From positions 1 to 5,323 of the forward strand of contig JALSKR010000004.1 of assembly GCA_026988735.1 (NCBI GenBank): DNA of 5,323 nucleotides, read 5' to 3'. The position numbers and the translations under genes were made by a program. Below the pieces are notes generated by a model. The model was given only the letters and a program-made list of their open reading frames with translations. It searched no databases and was not told the origin of the DNA. The stretch is from Sulfurimonas sp. (lineage in GTDB: Bacteria; Campylobacterota; Campylobacteria; Campylobacterales; Sulfurimonadaceae). Numbering within the stretch: the stretch's first letter is position 1; each line of letters starts with the position of its first letter. Below, piece by piece: positions 1-5,323 of the stretch.

Positions 1-65
1 TGTTCGCACATATTGTTTAAGTGTACTACACTGGTCATCATACTATTTAATATTAAGGAGCATAT
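1..65 (+). promoter_or_regulatory. Upstream region and ribosome binding site of mdh
   Basis: This is a short AT-rich stretch before mdh. A strong Shine-Dalgarno sequence, AAGGAG at 55-60, lies five bases before the ATG at 66 and fixes the mdh start. I do not see a convincing promoter. TTGTTT (13-18) and TACTAT (41-46) are 22 bases apart, too far for a normal sigma-70 pair, so mdh may be transcribed from further upstream. In Campylobacter jejuni the gene before mdh is icd, and a stop codon at 18-20 (frame 3) could end such a gene. Five codons are too few to identify it. Confidence 0.6.
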
Positions 66-1022
66 ATGAGTCAAGGAAAAAGAGTAGGGATAGTAGGTGC
101 TGGTAATGTTGGTGCAACAGTAGCATACTCTCTGGCGATGCTTGGATCATGTCATGAAATTATTCTTCGTGACAATAAAATAGATGTAGCAAAAGGAAAG
201 GCTTTGGATATGTCTCAGGCAGCTTCTGCTGTTAGAAGTCATACAGTAGTCAAAGTTGCTGAAGAGATGTCGGATTTGGTTGACTGTGATGTTGTAGTTG
301 TAACTGCCGGCAGTCCAAGACTTCCGGGTATGAGTCGTGATGATTTACTGATGATAAATGCAAAAATCACAAAAGAAGTAATTCAGGGTATTGCAAAATA
401 CTCTCCAAATGCAATTGTTATTATGGTTTCAAACCCGCTTGATGCCATGACATATGTAGCGCTTAAAGAGAGTGGATTTGACAGAAGCCGTGTTATCGGA
501 ATGGCTGGAATTCTTGACAGTTCAAGAATGGCTGCATTTATTCAGGAAAAACTTGGTTATGGCGGCGGACAGATTCGCGCTTCCGTTATGGGCGGACATG
601 GAGATGACATGGTTCCTCTTCCTCGTTATTCCACTGTTGCAGGTGTACCTCTTTCAGATGTGCTTACAAGCGAAGAAATTGCAGAAATTGTGGATAGAAC
701 TCGTCATGGTGGTGCTGAAATAGTTGGTTACCTCAAAACCGGTTCAGCTTACTATGCGCCTGCAAAATCAACAGCTATTATGGTAGATGCGATACTAAAA
801 GATACAAAACAGATTCATCCATGTGCAGTTTGTCTAGAAGGTGAATATGGTTACAATGATGTAGTTTCAGGTGTACCTGTAATGCTTGGTGCTAAAGGTG
901 CTGAAAAAATTATAGAAGTTACACTCGATGAAAAAGAAAAAGCAATGTTCGCTCAGTCATGTGCTTCAGTACAAAGCCTGATAGACACATTAAAAGAAAA
1001 TAATTTTTTTGAAGGAAACTAA
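66..1022 (+). CDS. mdh: Malate dehydrogenase, NAD-dependent (LDH-like type)
   Basis: This cytoplasmic enzyme interconverts malate and oxaloacetate with NAD(H) in the TCA cycle. At 318 residues it has the normal length for the lactate/malate dehydrogenase family. The N-terminal Rossmann fold shows GAGNVG at residues 11-16, with Asp36 after the second strand, the residue that normally favours NAD over NADP. The active-site loop [10 protein letters not shown] (84-93) carries Arg85, where lactate dehydrogenases have Gln, so the substrate is predicted to be oxaloacetate/malate. Arg91 is the second substrate-binding Arg. Asp151 and Arg154 (L-D-S-S-R) and the proton-relay His178 (GGHGDD, 176-181) complete the catalytic set. 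The SNPLD motif is at 122-126. The protein looks intact. The start is supported by AAGGAG five bases upstream. The stop lies 3 bases before fumC, and the mdh tail contains the fumC ribosome binding site (AAGGA, 1012-1016), so the two are probably co-transcribed and translationally coupled. Arg35-Asp36 replaces the more usual Leu-Asp, and its effect is unknown. Confidence 0.95.
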   Translation: MSQGKRVGIVGAGNVGATVAYSLAMLGSCHEIILRDNKIDVAKGKALDMSQAASAVRSHTVVKVAEEMSDLVDCDVVVVTAGSPRLPGMSRDDLLMINAKITKEVIQGIAKYSPNAIVIMVSNPLDAMTYVALKESGFDRSRVIGMAGILDSSRMAAFIQEKLGYGGGQIRASVMGGHGDDMVPLPRYSTVAGVPLSDVLTSEEIAEIVDRTRHGGAEIVGYLKTGSAYYAPAKSTAIMVDAILKDTKQIHPCAVCLEGEYGYNDVVSGVPVMLGAKGAEKIIEVTLDEKEKAMFAQSCASVQSLIDTLKENNFFEGN

Positions 1023-1025
1023 ATA

Positions 1026-2417
1026 ATGAAAACGCGTATAGAAAAAGATACAATGGGCGAGATTGAAGTACCACAAGATGCTTACTGGGGTGCACAAACA
1101 CAAAGAAGTATTCAAAACTTTAAAATTGGTGAAGAAAAGATGCCATATGAGATTACGCGTGCATTTTCTTATCTGAAAAAAGCTGTAGCACTTGTAAACA
1201 AGGATCTTGGAAAACTTGATGCTAAAAAAGCTGATGCTATTGCACAGGCTGCTGATGATATGCTAGCAGGTAAACTTGACGGAAATTATCCTCTCGTTGT
1301 ATGGCAAACAGGTTCAGGTACACAGTCAAATATGAATAACAACGAAGTATTGGCAAATCGTGCGATTGAGATTCTAGGTGGAGATTTTACAAAAGAGAAA
1401 TTAGTCCATCCAAATGATGATGTTAATAAATCTCAATCTTCAAATGACACATACCCAACTGCTTTACATGTAGCGGCAGTTATTGCAGTTGAAGAAAATC
1501 TTCTTCCTGCCATTGTAAAACTCAAAGCAACACTGCAGGCAAAAAGTGAAGAATTTGCGCATATAGTAAAAATAGGTCGTACGCATTTGCAGGATGCTAC
1601 ACCACTTACGCTTGGACAAGAAATAAGCGGTTGGGTTGAAATGCTGAGCAAATGTGAAAAGATGGCAAAAGACTCTCTTGAAGCTGTTCGAGAACTGGCA
1701 CTCGGTGGAACAGCTGTTGGAACAGGGCTTAATGCGCATCCGGAGCTTGGTGAAAGAGTTGCAAAAAAATTAAGTGAATTAACCGGGCATGATTTTATCA
1801 CTGCTCCAAACAAGTTTCATGCACTGACTTCCCATGATGCACTTGTATTTGCACACGGAGCTTTAAAAGCCCTTGCTGCTGATATGATGAAAATTGCAAA
1901 TGATGTACGCTGGTTGGCATCAGGTCCTCGTTGTGGTTTAGGTGAGATTGAAATTCCTGCAAATGAACCGGGTTCTTCAATTATGCCAGGTAAAGTAAAC
2001 CCAACACAAAGTGAAGCGGTAACTATGGTTGCATGTCAGGTTATGGGAAATGATGCAACAATTGGTTTTGCAGCAAGTCAGGGTAACTTTGAATTAAATG
2101 TGTTTAAACCTGTAATCGCGTACAACTTTTTACAGTCTGTGCGTCTTTTGGCTGATTCTATTGTTTCATTTAATGATAATGCCGCTGTAGGAATCAAACC
2201 CGTTGAGAGCAAAATAGACCATTATCTACATGACTCGCTTATGCTTGTTACTGCACTCAATCCATATATCGGATATGAAAATGCAGCTAAAATTGCAAAA
2301 ACTGCACATGCAAATAATGCAACACTGAAAGAAACAGCAGTTGAACTTGGACTTTTAACGCCAGAGCAGTTTGACGAATATGTGAAACCAGAAGAAATGA
2401 TTATGCCAAAGGCTTAA
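1026..2417 (+). CDS. fumC: Fumarate hydratase, class II (iron-independent fumarase)
   Basis: This cytoplasmic enzyme catalyses the reversible hydration of fumarate to malate. Class II fumarases are homotetramers without an iron-sulfur cluster and so tolerate oxygen. The 463 residues match the family's usual length (E. coli FumC has 467), and numbering runs about one behind E. coli. Visible motifs are SGTQSNMN (97-104), the B-site segment HPNDDVN (128-134), SSND (138-141), [10 protein letters not shown] (184-193) with Thr186-His187, and the fumarase/aspartase superfamily signature [11 protein letters not shown] (316-326). The signature contains the catalytic Ser317, Lys323 and Asn325. GTQSN and the SSND context favour fumarase over aspartase or argininosuccinate lyase. 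The gene starts 3 bases after mdh, with its Shine-Dalgarno inside the mdh end, and is followed 30 bases later by sucC. In C. jejuni, from general knowledge, fumC is not inside this cluster, so its position here is distinctive. No truncation or frameshift is seen. Confidence 0.95.
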   Translation: MKTRIEKDTMGEIEVPQDAYWGAQTQRSIQNFKIGEEKMPYEITRAFSYLKKAVALVNKDLGKLDAKKADAIAQAADDMLAGKLDGNYPLVVWQTGSGTQSNMNNNEVLANRAIEILGGDFTKEKLVHPNDDVNKSQSSNDTYPTALHVAAVIAVEENLLPAIVKLKATLQAKSEEFAHIVKIGRTHLQDATPLTLGQEISGWVEMLSKCEKMAKDSLEAVRELALGGTAVGTGLNAHPELGERVAKKLSELTGHDFITAPNKFHALTSHDALVFAHGALKALAADMMKIANDVRWLASGPRCGLGEIEIPANEPGSSIMPGKVNPTQSEAVTMVACQVMGNDATIGFAASQGNFELNVFKPVIAYNFLQSVRLLADSIVSFNDNAAVGIKPVESKIDHYLHDSLMLVTALNPYIGYENAAKIAKTAHANNATLKETAVELGLLTPEQFDEYVKPEEMIMPKA

Positions 2418-2447
2418 AACATCCCCAATTTTAAACAAGGAGAATAA

Positions 2448-3623
2448 ATGAATATACATGAATATCAGGCAAAAGAAATTTTTGCTGAATATGGTGTTCC
2501 AACACCAAAAGGTAAAATTGCAAACTCAGTTGAAGAAGCTGTAGAAAATGCAAAAGAGTTAGGTGGACCTGTTTGGGTTGTCAAAGCACAAATACATGCA
2601 GGTGGCCGTGGACTTGGCGGTGGTGTAAAACTGGCTAAAAGTCTTGATGAAGTAAAACAATATGCCCAAGAAATTCTTGGAATGACTTTGGTAACACACC
2701 AAACAGGCTCGGAAGGAAAACTTGTACAAAAAGTTTATATAGAAGACGGTGCGGACATTAAAGACGAACTCTATCTTTCAGTTGTACTTGACCGTGCGCA
2801 GGAAATGCCAATTATTATGGCTTCTACTGAAGGTGGAATGGATATTGAAACTGTAGCAGAAAAAACTCCGGAAAAGATCATTAAAGTTACTATTGATCCT
2901 TCTATCGGATTTCAAGGTTTTCACGGGCGTGAATTAGTTTTTGGTTTGGGAATTACAGACAAAAACGAACAACGCAAGATGATTGATTTTGCTTCGAAAC
3001 TTTATAAACTTTATATGGATAAAGATGCAGAGATGATTGAAATTAATCCACTTGTAAAAACCGGTTCTGGAGACTTTATTGCACTTGACGGTAAAATGGG
3101 ATTTGATGATTCAGCACTTGGACGCCACCCTGAACTTGAAGCAATGAGAGATATTTCAGAAGAAGATCCGGATGAGCGTGAAGCTGCCCAATATGGTCTT
3201 TCATACATCGCTCTTGATGGTGAAATCGGTTGTATGGTTAACGGGGCAGGGCTTGCTATGGGTACTATGGATACTATTAACTATATGGGTGGAACACCTG
3301 CAAACTTCCTTGATGTTGGTGGAAGTGCAAATGCTGAAACAGTTGCAAAAGGGTTTGAAATTATTTTGAAAAATCCAAATGTAAAAGCAATTTTTGTTAA
3401 TATTTTTGGTGGAATTGTACGTTGTGACCGTATTGCAAACGGTATTTTAGAGGCTACAAAGCTTGTAGATGTGCATGTTCCTGTCATCGTTCGTCTTGAT
3501 GGAACAAATGCGCCAGAAGCAGCAGAAATTCTTAAAAATGCAAATATTGCAAATGTAATCCCGGCAACAGACTTAGCAGACGGTGCTGCAAAAGCTGTTG
3601 CTGCAGCAAAAGGAGAGTTATAA
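2448..3623 (+). CDS. sucC: Succinyl-CoA synthetase, beta subunit (ADP-forming type)
   Basis: This is the beta subunit of succinate-CoA ligase. It pairs with SucD to interconvert succinate, CoA and ATP with succinyl-CoA, ADP and phosphate in the cytoplasm. The 391 residues match the bacterial family (E. coli SucC has 388). The N-terminal ATP-grasp domain (about 1-235) opens with the typical MNIHEYQAKE. It shows Lys46 and the glycine-rich GGRG (52-55) for nucleotide binding, and E-I-N at 198-200, whose Glu and Asn correspond to the phosphorelay Glu and a Mg ligand. Asp214 in LDGK is a second Mg ligand. The C-terminal ligase domain carries the family signature from Gly261 through NGAGLAMGTMD (265-275) and ANFLDVGG (285-292), then NIFGGIVRCD (318-327), part of the contact with the phosphohistidine region of SucD. 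AAGGAG at 2437-2442, five bases before the ATG, supports the start. The stop is 3 bases before sucD, as expected for a coupled subunit pair. Sequence alone does not firmly separate ATP from GTP specificity. Confidence 0.96.
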   Translation: MNIHEYQAKEIFAEYGVPTPKGKIANSVEEAVENAKELGGPVWVVKAQIHAGGRGLGGGVKLAKSLDEVKQYAQEILGMTLVTHQTGSEGKLVQKVYIEDGADIKDELYLSVVLDRAQEMPIIMASTEGGMDIETVAEKTPEKIIKVTIDPSIGFQGFHGRELVFGLGITDKNEQRKMIDFASKLYKLYMDKDAEMIEINPLVKTGSGDFIALDGKMGFDDSALGRHPELEAMRDISEEDPDEREAAQYGLSYIALDGEIGCMVNGAGLAMGTMDTINYMGGTPANFLDVGGSANAETVAKGFEIILKNPNVKAIFVNIFGGIVRCDRIANGILEATKLVDVHVPVIVRLDGTNAPEAAEILKNANIANVIPATDLADGAAKAVAAAKGEL

Positions 3624-3626
3624 GAT

Positions 3627-4502
3627 ATGTCAATTTTAGTAAATAAAGATACAAAAGTTATCGTTCAAGGTTTTACTGGTAAAGAGGGTACTTTTCATGC
3701 TGAGCAGTGTATTGATTATGGTACAAACATTGTCGGTGGTGTAACACCAAACAAAGGTGGCGAAATACATTTGGGTAAACCTGTTTTTAATACTGTTAAA
3801 GATGCAGTAGATGCAACCGGTGCCACAGTTTCTATGGTTTTCGTTCCGCCTGCATTTGTTGCAGATGCTGTTATGGAAGCTGCTGATGCAGGAATTGAAC
3901 TCGCTGTAATTATTACAGAAGGGGCTCCTGTTAAAGATATGATGTTTGCCAAGCAATATGCTACAAAACATAATATGAAAACAATAGGACCAAACTGTCC
4001 TGGTATCATTACAGCTGAAGAGTGTAAAATCGGTATTATGCCTGGTATGATTTTCAAAAAAGGTAATGTCGGTCTTATCTCTAAATCTGGAACACTTACT
4101 TATGAGGGTGCAAATCAGGTTGTAAAAGAAGGTTTTGGAATCTCTACTGCTGTTGGTATCGGTGGAGATCCAATCATCGGACTTTCATACAAACAAATTT
4201 TGCCAATGTTTGAAGCAGATCCAGAAACAGAAGCAATTGTAATGATTGGTGAAATCGGTGGTGATCTTGAGATTCAGGCTGCAAAACTTATAAAAGAGCA
4301 GATCACTAAACCTGTTGTTGCTTTTATAGCAGGACAAACTGCGCCTAAAGGTAAACGTATGGGTCATGCCGGTGCGATTATTTCAGGAAGTGCAGGTACT
4401 GCAAAAGAGAAAATGGAAGCACTTGAAGCTGCCGGTGTTAAAGTTGTTGTTTCTCCTGCAGAAATCGGAAAAGCTGTCGCTGAAGTTTTAGCTAAAAAAT
4501 AA
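3627..4502 (+). CDS. sucD: Succinyl-CoA synthetase, alpha subunit
   Basis: This is the catalytic alpha subunit of succinate-CoA ligase and the partner of the preceding SucC. It binds CoA and carries the phosphohistidine intermediate. Its 291 residues are close to E. coli SucD (289). The N-terminal Rossmann-like CoA-binding domain shows [10 protein letters not shown] (15-24). The central region has GPNCPG (121-126) and the ligase signature SKSGTLTYE (152-160). E-I-G-G near 209-212 supplies the Glu that contacts the active histidine. The active site is His247 in KRMGHAGAI (243-251), which becomes phosphorylated. The C-terminus is full length. The ribosome binding site AAAGGAG (3609-3615) lies inside the end of sucC, 11 bases before the ATG, and the intergenic gap is only 3 bases, favouring coupled 1:1 synthesis. 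A strong terminator begins about 20 bases after the stop, so sucD appears to be the last gene of the mdh-fumC-sucCD unit. In reductive-cycle organisms the complex makes succinyl-CoA for the OOR enzyme encoded next. Confidence 0.96.
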   Translation: MSILVNKDTKVIVQGFTGKEGTFHAEQCIDYGTNIVGGVTPNKGGEIHLGKPVFNTVKDAVDATGATVSMVFVPPAFVADAVMEAADAGIELAVIITEGAPVKDMMFAKQYATKHNMKTIGPNCPGIITAEECKIGIMPGMIFKKGNVGLISKSGTLTYEGANQVVKEGFGISTAVGIGGDPIIGLSYKQILPMFEADPETEAIVMIGEIGGDLEIQAAKLIKEQITKPVVAFIAGQTAPKGKRMGHAGAIISGSAGTAKEKMEALEAAGVKVVVSPAEIGKAVAEVLAKK

Positions 4503-4522
4503 TTTATTCTTATATTCTTTAA

Positions 4523-4570
4523 AAAAGACTTTCTGGAATAGTAATATTTTCCAGAAAGTCTTTTCTTCTT
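4523..4570 (+). terminator. Intrinsic terminator after sucD
   Basis: A perfect 16-base-pair stem joins 4523-4538 with 4549-4564, with the core arms GACTTTCTGGAA and TTCCAGAAAGTC and four outer A-T pairs. The loop is ten bases. The right arm runs into a T-rich tract (TTTTCTTCTTTTTT, 4561-4574), as expected of a factor-independent terminator on the + strand. The left flank has six A residues (4521-4526), so the hairpin could also work on the - strand, although no - strand gene is visible to use it. It separates the mdh-fumC-sucCD unit from oorDA. Confidence 0.92.
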
Positions 4571-4597
4571 TTTTCATAATTTATACCTCTTTTTTAA

Positions 4598-4653
4598 TTT
4601 TTAAAATCTCAACATCTGTGTGTAGATACTAAACGGTATATGGTTTTTACAGT
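4598..4653 (+). repeat. Tandem direct repeat, copy 1
   Basis: This copy aligns without gaps to 4672-4727 at an offset of 74 bases. By hand count 46 of 56 positions match. The best conserved parts are TTTTTAAAAT at the start and a core shared as GTGTGTA-R-ATA-S-TAAACG-K-TATATGGT. Similarity continues on both sides with small gaps: TTATAC at 4581-4586 matches 4654-4659, and TTCAATTTTAT at 4660-4670 resembles 4735-4746. The unit therefore repeats in tandem, with copies diverged by point changes. The function is unknown. The location upstream of oorD suggests protein binding sites or a duplicated promoter segment. Confidence 0.8.
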
Positions 4654-4671
4654 TTATACTTCAATTTTATT

Positions 4672-4727
4672 TTTTTAAAATTTCAATATAAGTGTGTAAA
4701 TAGTAAACGTTATATGGTCTTTTTAGT
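4672..4727 (+). repeat. Tandem direct repeat, copy 2
   Basis: This is the second copy of the roughly 74-base unit, with the conserved TTTTTAAAAT, GTGTGTA, TAAACG and TATATGGT blocks. The core lies about 110 to 135 bases before the oorD start. The period of 74 is close to seven turns of B-DNA, so the two cores would face the same side of the helix, as often seen when a regulator binds twice. That reading is an inference. Neither copy encodes a plausible peptide. Confidence 0.8.
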
Positions 4728-4734
4728 AATAAAC

Positions 4735-4758
4735 ATCAACTTTTATAATAAAGTTGAT
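4735..4758. promoter_or_regulatory. Perfect inverted repeat, candidate operator
   Basis: Arms ATCAACTTT (4735-4743) and AAAGTTGAT (4750-4758) are exact reverse complements around the six bases TATAAT (4744-4749). With AT-rich arms and no following T tract, this looks more like a dyad binding site than a terminator. The centre is a perfect -10 hexamer, but no -35 or TG extension goes with it. If the promoter is instead the extended -10 at 4766-4774, the dyad covers roughly -46 to -23, where a repressor or activator could act. I do not recognise the regulator. Confidence 0.5.
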
Positions 4759-4765
4759 AATGATT

Positions 4766-4774
4766 TGCTATACT
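4766..4774 (+). promoter_or_regulatory. Candidate extended -10 promoter for oorDA
   Basis: TG-C-TATACT matches an extended -10 element, with TATACT agreeing with TATAAT at 5 of 6 positions. No good -35 hexamer lies at normal spacing. In Campylobacterota, sigma-70 promoters are known for a conserved, often extended -10 and a poorly conserved -35 region with T-rich periodicity, so its absence is not disqualifying. The predicted start near 4781 would give a leader of about 48 bases before oorD. The TATAAT at 4744-4749 is an alternative -10. Confidence 0.45.
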
Positions 4775-4828
4775 TTTATATGCAAACTAATATACATAGT
4801 TAATTTGTATTTAACAACAGGAGAATAA

Positions 4829-5179
4829 ATGGGAACTTTTAAAACTGAAAACCCAGGAAATGAACCAGTATGGGTAAACACGAACAATTGTAAAGCGTGT
4901 GACATTTGTGTGTCTGTATGTCCTTCCGGTGTATTAGGAATGGTATACGACCCAACATCAACACTGGGTGCAATGATATCAATTGATTACCCGGAAGATT
5001 GTATCGGGTGTAATGAATGTGAACTTACATGTCCGGATTTTGCTATTTATGTAGCAGACAGAAAAGAACTAAAAGCTGCAGGAAAAAGTTTTGCAAAACT
5101 TACTGATGAAGCGAAAAAAAGACAAGCAGAAATTGTTGCAAACAACTACATGTCTGTGAAACAAAAAGGAGCTAAATAA
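4829..5179 (+). CDS. oorD: 2-oxoglutarate:ferredoxin oxidoreductase, delta subunit (ferredoxin-like)
   Basis: This is the small iron-sulfur subunit of 2-oxoglutarate:acceptor oxidoreductase. It passes electrons between the thiamine-diphosphate catalytic subunits and a low-potential carrier (ferredoxin or flavodoxin) in the cytoplasm. The 116 residues contain two complete [4Fe-4S] motifs of the C-x2-C-x2-C-x3-C-P form: Cys21, 24, 27, 31 and Cys58, 61, 64, 68. The spacer between them is longer than in the smallest clostridial ferredoxins. A lysine-rich tail of about 48 residues follows and may serve for docking. Alone it could be read as any 2x[4Fe-4S] ferredoxin. The assignment to OOR rests on the following gene, which overlaps it by one base, and on the sucCD neighbourhood known from C. 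jejuni. AGGAG at 4819-4823, five bases before the ATG, supports the start, and the AGGAGAATAAATG context is identical to that of sucC. All cluster cysteines are present. The enzyme is expected to be oxygen-sensitive. Confidence 0.9.
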   Translation: MGTFKTENPGNEPVWVNTNNCKACDICVSVCPSGVLGMVYDPTSTLGAMISIDYPEDCIGCNECELTCPDFAIYVADRKELKAAGKSFAKLTDEAKKRQAEIVANNYMSVKQKGAK

Positions 5180-5323
5180 TGAGAGAAGTTATCTCGACAG
5201 GTAATGAATTAGCTGCAAAGGCTGCAGTAGAAGCAGGAGCAAGATTTTTTGGAGGATATCCGATTACACCTTCATCTGAAGTAATGCATGAATCTTCTGA
5301 TTTACTACCAAAAGTTGGCGGTG
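5179..5323 (+). CDS. oorA: 2-oxoglutarate:ferredoxin oxidoreductase, alpha subunit, N-terminal part
   Basis: This gene is cut by the right edge after 48 complete codons. Its ATG shares one base with the oorD stop (TAATG), and AAGGAG at 5166-5171 lies seven bases upstream, so translation is probably coupled. The visible protein starts MREVISTGNELAAKAAVEAG and then has GGYPITPSSE (25-34). This is the domain I signature of the pyruvate/2-oxoacid:ferredoxin oxidoreductase superfamily. The Thr of YPITP (Thr30) lies at the substrate/thiamine site in characterised pyruvate:ferredoxin oxidoreductases. With OorB, OorC and OorD it would interconvert 2-oxoglutarate plus CoA with succinyl-CoA plus CO2, the CO2-fixing step when run in reverse. 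The family call is firm. The choice of 2-oxoglutarate over pyruvate or another 2-oxoacid rests on the neighbourhood (sucCD upstream, separate ferredoxin subunit first), because the distinguishing parts lie outside the window. Confidence 0.88.
   Translation, partial: MREVISTGNELAAKAAVEAGARFFGGYPITPSSEVMHESSDLLPKVGG

Larger units (their letters stand above)
4571..4828. other. AT-rich regulatory gap between terminator and oorD
   Basis: After the terminator there are about 258 bases without a credible gene on either strand. The region is very AT-rich with several T tracts. It holds a diverged tandem direct repeat (period about 74), a perfect inverted repeat with TATAAT in its centre, an extended -10 candidate, and an oorD leader with a Shine-Dalgarno sequence. 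I see no tRNA and no known riboswitch. An unannotated small RNA cannot be excluded. A loose 5′-leader fold is possible at 4783-4807 (CAAA with TTTG and CTA with TAG, with a bulge), but it is weak. Confidence 0.7.

Noticed and set aside
1..20. Possible last codons of an upstream gene such as icd (frame 3 ending at the stop at 18-20)
   Set aside because: Only five codons are visible and all three forward frames are mostly open here, so the identity rests on synteny with Campylobacter alone.
472..723. Alternative + strand frame inside mdh
   Set aside because: It overlaps the catalytic His and Arg region of mdh in another frame, has no ribosome binding site of note and no known domain.
66..1022. 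Lactate dehydrogenase as an alternative for the first gene
   Set aside because: The substrate loop has Arg (Arg85) followed by L-P-G-M where lactate dehydrogenases have Gln, and the neighbours are all TCA-cycle genes.
1433..1813. Antisense open frame of 126 codons inside fumC
   Set aside because: It lies entirely within a highly conserved fumarase gene on the other strand, has no recognisable motif, and is biased by the codon pattern of fumC. It is a shadow frame.
3636..4057. Two overlapping antisense open frames (111 and 113 codons) inside sucD
   Set aside because: Both are mirror frames of the confident sucD gene with low-complexity, non-protein-like composition, and they overlap each other.
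4735..4758. Inverted repeat read as a second terminator
   Set aside because: The stem is AT-rich, there is no T tract after it, and it sits upstream of a gene start and not after a gene end.
4571..4828. Riboswitch, CRISPR-like array or mobile element remnant in the sucD-oorD gap
   Set aside because: The repeat has only two diverged adjacent copies with no unique spacers, no terminal inverted repeats or transposase fragment are present, and no known riboswitch core is recognisable.
1..5323. A previously undescribed multi-gene system
   Set aside because: All genes belong to well-known central metabolic families with intact active sites. Only the non-coding region before oorD is unexplained.

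Overview
The window is an AT-rich chromosomal segment in which every confident gene is on the + strand. It carries central carbon genes in the order mdh, fumC, sucC, sucD, then a non-coding gap of 326 bases, then oorD and the first 48 codons of oorA. The four-subunit, ferredoxin-dependent 2-oxoglutarate oxidoreductase (OorDABC), with the small ferredoxin-like OorD encoded first and lying beside mdh-sucC-sucD, points to Campylobacterota (the former Epsilonproteobacteria). Campylobacter jejuni is known to have icd-mdh-sucC-sucD-oorDABC. The low GC content, a classical R-x-P-G-M type malate dehydrogenase and a fumC placed between mdh and sucC fit a free-living autotrophic member such as Sulfurimonas or a relative better than a pathogen. 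The genus is an inference.

Layout: positions 1-65 are a short upstream region ending in a good Shine-Dalgarno sequence. Positions 66-4502 hold four tightly packed genes: mdh and fumC are 3 bases apart, fumC and sucC 30, sucC and sucD 3. They are probably one transcription unit, ending at a strong hairpin terminator at 4523-4570. The rest of the gap (4571-4828) is very AT-rich. It contains a diverged tandem direct repeat with a period of about 74 bases, a perfect 9-base inverted repeat centred on TATAAT, and an extended -10 promoter candidate. oorD follows and overlaps oorA by one base; oorA runs off the right edge.

Together the enzymes cover oxaloacetate to malate to fumarate, and succinate to succinyl-CoA to 2-oxoglutarate. 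Read left to right, the gene order follows the reductive (CO2-fixing) direction of the TCA cycle, with only the fumarate reductase step missing. All the enzymes are also compatible with oxidative or branched operation, and the diagnostic autotrophy gene (ATP-citrate lyase) is not in the window, so carbon fixation is suggested and not shown.

I see no mobile element, CRISPR array, RNA gene, broken gene or undescribed multi-gene system. The least explained part is the 4571-4828 regulatory region between sucD and oorD.
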